The translations under genes were made by a program, and so were the position numbers. This document shows positions 58,972-64,000 of a DNA stretch of 64,000 nt, in pieces. Position 1 is the first letter of the stretch; each line of letters starts with the position of its first letter. The stretch comes from Streptomyces sp. HUAS YS2 (GTDB lineage: Bacteria > Actinomycetota > Actinomycetes > Streptomycetales > Streptomycetaceae). The notes under the pieces are model-generated. The model was not told the DNA's origin, did not search any database, and saw only the letters and a list, made by a program, of their open reading frames with translations. The stretch is from positions 1,116,001 through 1,180,000 of the forward strand of contig NZ_CP137573.1 of the NCBI RefSeq assembly GCF_033343995.1, read 5' to 3'.

Positions 58972-60216
58972 ATGACGCAGCGAGTCGTCTTCATCGGAGC
59001 CGCGGGTGAGATGTGCCGGCTGGCCATCGAGCGCTTCGCGAAGGCTGAGGGTGACTGGAACCTCACCCTCTGCGACATCCGGCCCGAGCTCCTGGAGCCG
59101 CTGACGACGCAGCTCCCCGCCGGCCTCGCCACCGTCCGGCGTCTCGACCTGTACAACCGCGAGAACCTGCTCGAAGTGATCAGCGGCGCCGCCCTGGTCG
59201 TCCTGGGTGCGGGCCCCTACATCCGCACGTCGGAGCCGGTGATCGAGGCGTGTCTCGAGGCGCGTGTGCCGTACCTCGACTTCGACGACGACGTCGAGAG
59301 CACGACCCATGCGCTGTCGCTGGCCGGGAGGGCCAAGGAGGCCGGCATCCCGCTCTACGTCGGCTGCGGCGCCTCCCCTGGCATGAGCAACGTCCTCGCC
59401 GTCGACGCCGCGAACGAACTCGACACCGTCGAGAACATCGAACTCGGCTGGCTCGTCGGCGACGAGCGTCCCAACGTCGGACGCGCCGTCCTCGAACACC
59501 TCATGCACATCGCCGCCGGCGAGTGCCTCACCTGGGAGAACGGCGGACCCGTCGTCCACGACTCGTACGTCGAGACCGGGATCCTGCCCATGGGGGGCGG
59601 CGTCGGCGACACCCTGCTCTACGAGACGGCCCACCCCGAGCCCGTCACCCTCCCCCGCAAGTACCCCCAGGCCAAGCGCATCCGCTGCCTCGGCGGCCTG
59701 GACCCCATGCCGTTCAACGGTCTCGCCCGCGGCCTCGGACTCGCCATCCAGAACGACAAGATGACGGTGAAGGAGGCGGTGGACTACATCCAGGAAGTCC
59801 TCCACAACCGCTTCACCGACGTCACCGGTCTGCGCCACGGCCTCAAGGGCATGAGGGGACAGATCAAGCGCGGTGAGATGGAGACCGGCGAGATGATCAC
59901 ATTCCTCGCCAAGTCCACTCTCCGCCGGCGCTACCGGTGGCGCGGCGGCCTCGTCGCCCGCGTCACCGGCACCCGCGACGGCATCCCCGCCGTCGCGATC
60001 CGCCGCACCCCCATCAGCGGACCGGACCTCTACTTCGCCAACAGCATGGGCGGTCTCACCGGCACCGCCTGCGCCGCCTTCATGCTCCTCGCCCTGGACG
60101 AGGCCGGGAAGCGCACCGGCTCCTTCGCCCCCGAGGACTGGGCCGACCCCCAGGCCTTCTACACCGCCCTCGAGCGCGTGGGCACCCCTCGCGACGAAAT
60201 CGTCGAGTCGGTCTGA
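58972..60216 (+). CDS. Saccharopine dehydrogenase-like NAD(P)-binding protein
   Basis: A 414-residue oxidoreductase with an N-terminal Rossmann fold (VVFIGAAGEMCRLAIERF) and the DFDDDVESTTHALSLAGRAKEAG and GCGASPGMSNVLA segments typical of saccharopine-dehydrogenase-like proteins in catabolic clusters. The C-terminal catalytic domain includes YRWRGGLVARVTG and FANSMGGLTGTACAAFM. GGAG precedes the ATG. It is the first gene after promoter copy 2 and ends six bases before the opposing TetR gene. Relatives are linked to lipid or carotenoid-like oxidation; the exact reaction is unknown. Confidence 0.85.
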   Translation: MTQRVVFIGAAGEMCRLAIERFAKAEGDWNLTLCDIRPELLEPLTTQLPAGLATVRRLDLYNRENLLEVISGAALVVLGAGPYIRTSEPVIEACLEARVPYLDFDDDVESTTHALSLAGRAKEAGIPLYVGCGASPGMSNVLAVDAANELDTVENIELGWLVGDERPNVGRAVLEHLMHIAAGECLTWENGGPVVHDSYVETGILPMGGGVGDTLLYETAHPEPVTLPRKYPQAKRIRCLGGLDPMPFNGLARGLGLAIQNDKMTVKEAVDYIQEVLHNRFTDVTGLRHGLKGMRGQIKRGEMETGEMITFLAKSTLRRRYRWRGGLVARVTGTRDGIPAVAIRRTPISGPDLYFANSMGGLTGTACAAFMLLALDEAGKRTGSFAPEDWADPQAFYTALERVGTPRDEIVESV

Positions 60217-60222
60217 CGGGTG

Positions 60223-60888
60223 TCAGTCCTGCACCGCCGGCGGCGCGGAGTACGTCTCCAGGTACGCGGTGATGAAGCGGCGCGCCTCGTCGATGACCAC
60301 GTCGTCGCCGGTCGGCACGGCGCGGAACGCGACGTCGAAGAACCTGTTGCCGGCCTCGAAGGAGAGCTGCAGAACGATCGACGGCGTGTCGGCGACGATG
60401 AGTTGACGCTCCATCAGGAAGGTGTGCAGTCGCTCCCCCTGAACCCGGTCGAACTCGTGGACCAGCTCCTGGATCCGCTCACTGCGTCCCGAGAACCACA
60501 CCTCTGCACAGTCACGGTGGCTACGGAAGTAGTTCAGGAGCGCGTCGGTGACGACGTCGACCGCATCGCGCAGCGTGGGCGGCCCGGGCTCGTCGAGCAG
60601 CGCGGCGACGATCGCGTCGAGCTTGCCGATGTGCCGCCGCAGAAGCGCGGCCTCGACCTCATGGCGATCGGAGAAGTAGTGGTACACGGAGGTGATCGGG
60701 ATGCCGACCCGCTCACTGACCGCCTTCAGGGTCGCGCCCTCGTAGCCCTGCTCGACGAGCAGCGCCTCGGCCGCGTCGACGATCGCCCGCCTGCGCTCCG
60801 TTCCACGGCGCTGCGCCGGACGGCTCGACGCCCTATTTGCCGGATTTTGCTCGAACACGATTCCAGATCGTAGCAGTTGCCATGCCAC
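60223..60888 (-). CDS. TetR-family regulator of the oxidative cluster
   Basis: A 221-residue TetR protein. The helix-turn-helix is AIVDAAEALLVEQGYEGATLKAVSERVGIPITSVYHYFSDR (about residues 36-76; described as a block), then a ligand domain. GTG 60888 is the longest start; GTG 60858 is possible and lies in GAATCGTGTTCGAG, a degraded version of the cluster's palindrome, which hints at autoregulation. It is divergent from the FMO gene and is the best candidate to bind the two perfect operators at 55.4 and 58.8 kb. Confidence 0.88.
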   Translation of the reverse strand: MAWQLLRSGIVFEQNPANRASSRPAQRRGTERRRAIVDAAEALLVEQGYEGATLKAVSERVGIPITSVYHYFSDRHEVEAALLRRHIGKLDAIVAALLDEPGPPTLRDAVDVVTDALLNYFRSHRDCAEVWFSGRSERIQELVHEFDRVQGERLHTFLMERQLIVADTPSIVLQLSFEAGNRFFDVAFRAVPTGDDVVIDEARRFITAYLETYSAPPAVQD

Positions 60889-60964
60889 GCCCCCTTGTCA
60901 CTCCGCGCCCCCCAGGTCGATGCGCGTACGGCGAGGGATCGAGTTGACGGTTCAGGAGACACCA

Positions 60965-62485
60965 GTGACGAACACAACCGCCGGCCAGACGAAGCCCGTG
61001 CACGTCGATGTGCTGATCATCGGCGCGGGCATCTCCGGCATCGGCGCGGCCTCTCACCTCAAAGCCCGCCGTCCGGGCACCTCGTTCACGGTCCTGGAGG
61101 CGCGCGACACCCTCGGTGGCACCTGGAGTCTGTTCCGGTACCCCGGCATCAGGTCGGACTCGGACATGCCGACCTACGGGTTCGGTTTCAAGCCCTGGAC
61201 GCACCGCAAGTCCATCGCCGACGGGCACGTCATCCTGGACTATCTGCAGCAGACCGTCGCCGAGAACGGGCTCGCCGAGCACATCCGTTACGGATACCGG
61301 GTGGTCGGCGCGGAGTTCTCGTCCGTGCGGGGACGGTGGACCGTCACCGCACAGCATGCGCGCACCGGCAAGAAGGCGAGGTTCACGGCGCGCTTCCTGT
61401 TCCTGGGTACCGGCATGTACGACCACGACCAGGGCTTCACCCCCGTGTTCGACGGCGTCGAGGACTTCGGGGGGCAGGTCGTGCACCCGCAGCAGTGGCC
61501 GGAGGGTCTCGACTACACCGGCAAACGCGTGGTCGTGATCGGCAGCGGCGCGACGGCCGTCACCCTCATCCCGTCGATGGCTCGCACCGCGGGCCACGTC
61601 ACCATGCTGCAGCGTTCGCCGAGCTACATCTTCTCGGCGCCTGCCGAGGACCCGATCACGAACGCGCTCAACGCGCTGCTCGGTCACCGGCGGGCCCAGC
61701 CGATCGTCCGGCGCAAGAACATCGCGGTGACCCGCGCGATGTACAAGGTGTGCCGGCGGGCGCCGCGGCTGATGCGCAAGCTGCTGATCGCCGACGTGCG
61801 CCGGCGGCTGCCGAAGAACTTCGACGTCGACACCCACTTCACCCCTCGGTACGACCCGTGGGACGAGCGGCTGTGCGTGGTGCCCGACGGCGACATGTTC
61901 AAGGCCATCTCGGCCGGTCGGGCCTCGGTCGTCACCGACCGGATCGACCGCTTCACCAAGACGGGCATCCGGCTCGAGTCCGGTCAGGAGCTGGCCGCCG
62001 ACATCGTCGTGACCGCGACCGGGCTCAACATGCTGCCGTTCGGCAAGATCCGGCTGAGCGTCGACGACCGCCCGGTGGATCCGTCGGACACGATGGCGTA
62101 CAAGGCGATGATGCTCTCCGGCATGCCGAACCTGGTGTTCGCGCTCGGTTACACGAACCTCTCCTGGACGCTCAAGGTCGACCTCGTCTGCGAGCACTTC
62201 TGTCGTCTGCTCGACCACATGGACCTCCACGGATACAGCACCGTCGAACCGGTCCTCGACGACCGGCACCAGGAGCGGGTGCCGTACCTCGACCTGAAGT
62301 CGAACTACGTCCAGCGCGGCATCGCGCGGTTCCCGTGTGCGGGGAGCCGTGGTCCGTGGACGGTCGAGCAGGCGTACGAGAAGGACGTCGAGCGGCTGCG
62401 TGAGGGGCCCGTCGAGGACAGCGGGCTGCAGTTCACCAGCGCGGGCGCCGAGCTGTCGGCCTCCCGCCCGGAGGGAGCACGATGA
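60965..62485 (+). CDS. Flavin-containing / Baeyer-Villiger-type monooxygenase
   Basis: A 506-residue class B monooxygenase. FAD site DVLIIGAGISGIGAASHLK, NADPH site VVVIGSGATAVTLIPSMA, and the fingerprint F-x-G-x3-H-x3-W-P as DFGGQVVHPQQWP are all present; ATGLNMLPFG follows. It would insert oxygen next to a ketone or oxidise a heteroatom. GTG start with AGGAG upstream. Its TGA overlaps the hydrolase ATG (ATGA). A BVMO followed by an ester hydrolase is a classic ketone breakdown pair. The pattern resembles the mymA operon of mycobacteria (FMO plus hydrolase, dehydrogenase and FadD). Confidence 0.9.
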   Translation: MTNTTAGQTKPVHVDVLIIGAGISGIGAASHLKARRPGTSFTVLEARDTLGGTWSLFRYPGIRSDSDMPTYGFGFKPWTHRKSIADGHVILDYLQQTVAENGLAEHIRYGYRVVGAEFSSVRGRWTVTAQHARTGKKARFTARFLFLGTGMYDHDQGFTPVFDGVEDFGGQVVHPQQWPEGLDYTGKRVVVIGSGATAVTLIPSMARTAGHVTMLQRSPSYIFSAPAEDPITNALNALLGHRRAQPIVRRKNIAVTRAMYKVCRRAPRLMRKLLIADVRRRLPKNFDVDTHFTPRYDPWDERLCVVPDGDMFKAISAGRASVVTDRIDRFTKTGIRLESGQELAADIVVTATGLNMLPFGKIRLSVDDRPVDPSDTMAYKAMMLSGMPNLVFALGYTNLSWTLKVDLVCEHFCRLLDHMDLHGYSTVEPVLDDRHQERVPYLDLKSNYVQRGIARFPCAGSRGPWTVEQAYEKDVERLREGPVEDSGLQFTSAGAELSASRPEGAR

Positions 62486-63282
62486 AGAAGGACCTCACCT
62501 TCACCAGCCACGGCGTACGGTGCGCGGCCTGGCACCTGCCGGCCGTGAGCGACGTCCTGGCCGGCCCCGACGGCCGGCCGTGCGTGGTCATGGCCCACGG
62601 CTTCGGCGGCACCCGCGACAGCGGCCTGCTGGGCTACGCCGAGCCCTTCGCCGAGGCCGGGATCGACGTGTTCGTCTTCGACTACCGCGGCTTCGGCGCC
62701 TCCGGCGGCACCCCACGGCAGGACGTCTCGGTACGCCGGCAGCGGCAGGACTACCACGCGGCCCTCGCGGCCGCCCGTCGCCTGCCCGGCGTCGATCCGG
62801 ACCGGATCGCGCTCTGGGGAACTTCGTACGCCGGCGGTCATGTCCTCCCGGTCGCGGCGCAGGACGGACGCATCACGGCGGTCGTCTCGTTGACGCCGGC
62901 GGTGGACGGGCTGGCCACACTGGGCCACGTCGTACGCCACGCCGGGGTCGGCCGGCTCCTGCGACTGACCGGACACGGCCTGTGGGACGCCGCCCGTGCC
63001 GTCACCGGGCGGACCCCGCACCACCTGCCCGTCGTGGCGCACCCCGGGACCGCGGCCATGATGACGACGCCGCTCGCCGACCGGATCGCAGCCACGATGG
63101 CCGGCCCGACCTGGCGCAACGAGGTCTGCGCACGGGCGGCGCTCGAAGTCGGACTCAACCGGCCCACCACCTACGCCCGCCGCGTGGACTGCCCGATCCA
63201 GCAGCGGGCGCTCGCCGACCAGCTCGACTTCCTGTCGCGCTGCCTCGGCCCGTCGCGTTCACCGCGAAGCAACGCTTCGTAA
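62482..63282 (+). CDS. Alpha/beta hydrolase, apparently lacking its Asp/His region
   Basis: A 266-residue alpha/beta hydrolase. The oxyanion loop MAHGFGGTRDSG and the nucleophile in ALWGTSYAGGH are intact. The C-terminal third is not: after RRVDCPI the sequence jumps to QQRALADQLDFLSRCL, so the usual beta-7 to beta-8 part with the acid Asp and the catalytic His (about 45 residues, between LVQ-type and F-ER-type motifs) seems lost by an in-frame deletion near 63197-63206. It is probably inactive or altered. It is coupled by ATGA to the FMO. Relatives usually have about 300-310 residues. Confidence 0.8.
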   Translation: MKKDLTFTSHGVRCAAWHLPAVSDVLAGPDGRPCVVMAHGFGGTRDSGLLGYAEPFAEAGIDVFVFDYRGFGASGGTPRQDVSVRRQRQDYHAALAAARRLPGVDPDRIALWGTSYAGGHVLPVAAQDGRITAVVSLTPAVDGLATLGHVVRHAGVGRLLRLTGHGLWDAARAVTGRTPHHLPVVAHPGTAAMMTTPLADRIAATMAGPTWRNEVCARAALEVGLNRPTTYARRVDCPIQQRALADQLDFLSRCLGPSRSPRSNAS

Positions 63283-63309
63283 CCACGCACTCTTCATTCA
63301 AGGGACGGA

Positions 63310-64000
63310 ATGAACATGTACGACTACGTCATCGTCGGTGCCGGATCCGCGGGCTGTGTCCTGGCGGCGCGGCTGTCGGAGGACCCCGAGGTCAGGGTGG
63401 CCCTCATCGAGGCGGGCGGCGCCGACACCGCGCAGGAGATCCACATCCCGGCCGCGTTCCCGCAGCTGTTCAAGTCCGCGCTCGACTGGGACCTCGACTC
63501 GGACCCGGAACCGGGCATCGACGGACGGCGGGCGTACCTGCCCCGAGGCAAGGTGTTCGGCGGCTGCAGCTCGATCAACGCCATGATCTACATACGCGGC
63601 GCCCGCGCCGACTACGACGGCTGGGCCGCGAACGGCGCCACCGGCTGGGGCTACGACGACGTCCTGCCGTACTTCAAGCAGGCGGAGGACAACGAGCGCG
63701 GGGAGGACGCGTTCCACGGCGTGGGCGGTCCGCTGACCGTCAGCGACGGCCGCTCCGGGCATCCCCTGTCCTCGGCCTTCGTGCAGGCCGCTCAGCAGGC
63801 CGGGTACAAGGCGAACGACGACTTCAACGGCGAGGACCAGTTCGGCGTCGGCCCCTACCAGCTGACCCAGCGCGGCGGCCTGCGCTGCAGCGCGGCCGTC
63901 GCCTATCTGCACCCCGCCCTGGAGCGGCCGAACCTCACCGTCCTGTCCTTCACCGGCGCCCGCCGCGTGGTGGTCGAGAACGGCCGGGCCACGGGCGTGG
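63310..64000 (+). CDS. GMC family oxidoreductase (N-terminal part, cut by window end)
   Basis: At least 230 residues of a glucose-methanol-choline oxidoreductase: FAD site YDYVIVGAGSAGCVLAARLS, GMC signature 1 PRGKVFGGCSSINAMIYIRG and the DYDGWAANGATGWGYDDVLPYF segment. It oxidises an alcohol to an aldehyde with FAD. The start is ATG 63310, with GGGACGGA upstream; ATG 63316 is possible. It continues past 64000 and belongs to the operon with FMO and hydrolase. The C-terminal catalytic His is outside the window. Confidence 0.88.
   Translation, partial: MNMYDYVIVGAGSAGCVLAARLSEDPEVRVALIEAGGADTAQEIHIPAAFPQLFKSALDWDLDSDPEPGIDGRRAYLPRGKVFGGCSSINAMIYIRGARADYDGWAANGATGWGYDDVLPYFKQAEDNERGEDAFHGVGGPLTVSDGRSGHPLSSAFVQAAQQAGYKANDDFNGEDQFGVGPYQLTQRGGLRCSAAVAYLHPALERPNLTVLSFTGARRVVVENGRATGV

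Noticed and set aside
1..64000. tRNA/rRNA genes, integrases, transposases and attachment sites
   Set aside because: I searched gene neighbourhoods and gaps by eye and found no cloverleaf, rRNA block, transposase motif or flanking direct repeats; a tRNA scan would settle this.

Overview
This 64 kb window is high-GC actinobacterial chromosome, almost certainly Streptomyces or a close relative. The signs are dense G/C-ending codon use, GTG/TTG starts, frequent ATGA start/stop overlaps, many TetR/MarR/ArsR regulators, Tat and lipoprotein signals, and actinobacterial MMPL pumps. I see no rRNA, tRNA, CRISPR array, insertion sequence or phage genes. Gene content looks accessory, arm-like or strain-variable rather than core.

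0.1-17.6 kb is an exopolysaccharide locus of the Wzx/Wzy type. It holds an LCP attachment enzyme, a polyprenyl-phosphate sugar transferase, the divergent GDP-fucose pair gmd/fcl, a secreted propeller-FN3-LamG-DNRLRE protein with a lipoprotein behind it, two GT4 glycosyltransferases, a WcaF-like acetyltransferase, a Wzy-like polymerase, a Wzx-like flippase, a Wzz/Wzc-like protein whose ATPase motifs are all degraded, and a cytidylyltransferase with a CDP-alcohol phosphotransferase. The likely product is a fucose-containing, acetylated and possibly phospho-decorated polymer.

17.7-32.5 kb is a mixed region: ArsR, two VOC proteins, TetR, MFS, HAD phosphatase, MMPL transporter, GH15 glucosidase/trehalase, ABC exporter, and a TetR-controlled GH1 beta-glucosidase with an MFS sugar transporter. 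Several intergenic palindromes look like operators.

32.4-41.5 kb is a catabolic set read leftward: aldehyde dehydrogenase, class III aminotransferase, APC permease, FMO, RidA, DUF1028 and M20 hydrolase, with a divergent TetR. The last four genes are joined by 4-base overlaps. It resembles amine or polyamine breakdown.

41.5-53.3 kb is the most interesting part. A LitR/CarH-type MerR regulator with a B12-binding domain and an ECF sigma factor bracket DUF1295, a DUF1365-cyclopropane-fatty-acid-synthase-type methyltransferase read as a single frame, and an FAD oxidoreductase. Fasciclin, FAD oxidoreductase and SRPBCC genes lie beside them. The litR and sigma promoters share a nearly identical element built of 11-bp-spaced direct repeats, the spacing used by CarH operators. 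This suggests a light/B12-controlled lipid-modification regulon. A MarR-MMPL pair follows.

53.4-64 kb holds a metallo-beta-lactamase-fold hydrolase, a frameshifted and N-truncated FAD oxidoreductase pseudogene, and an oxidative catabolic cluster: AMP-ligase, Tat-exported amine oxidase, saccharopine-dehydrogenase-like enzyme, TetR, BVMO/FMO, an alpha/beta hydrolase with an apparent internal deletion, and a GMC oxidoreductase cut by the window edge. Two copies of one promoter-operator module (TTGACG-N16-TAAACT plus a perfect 20-bp palindrome) precede two of its transcription units.
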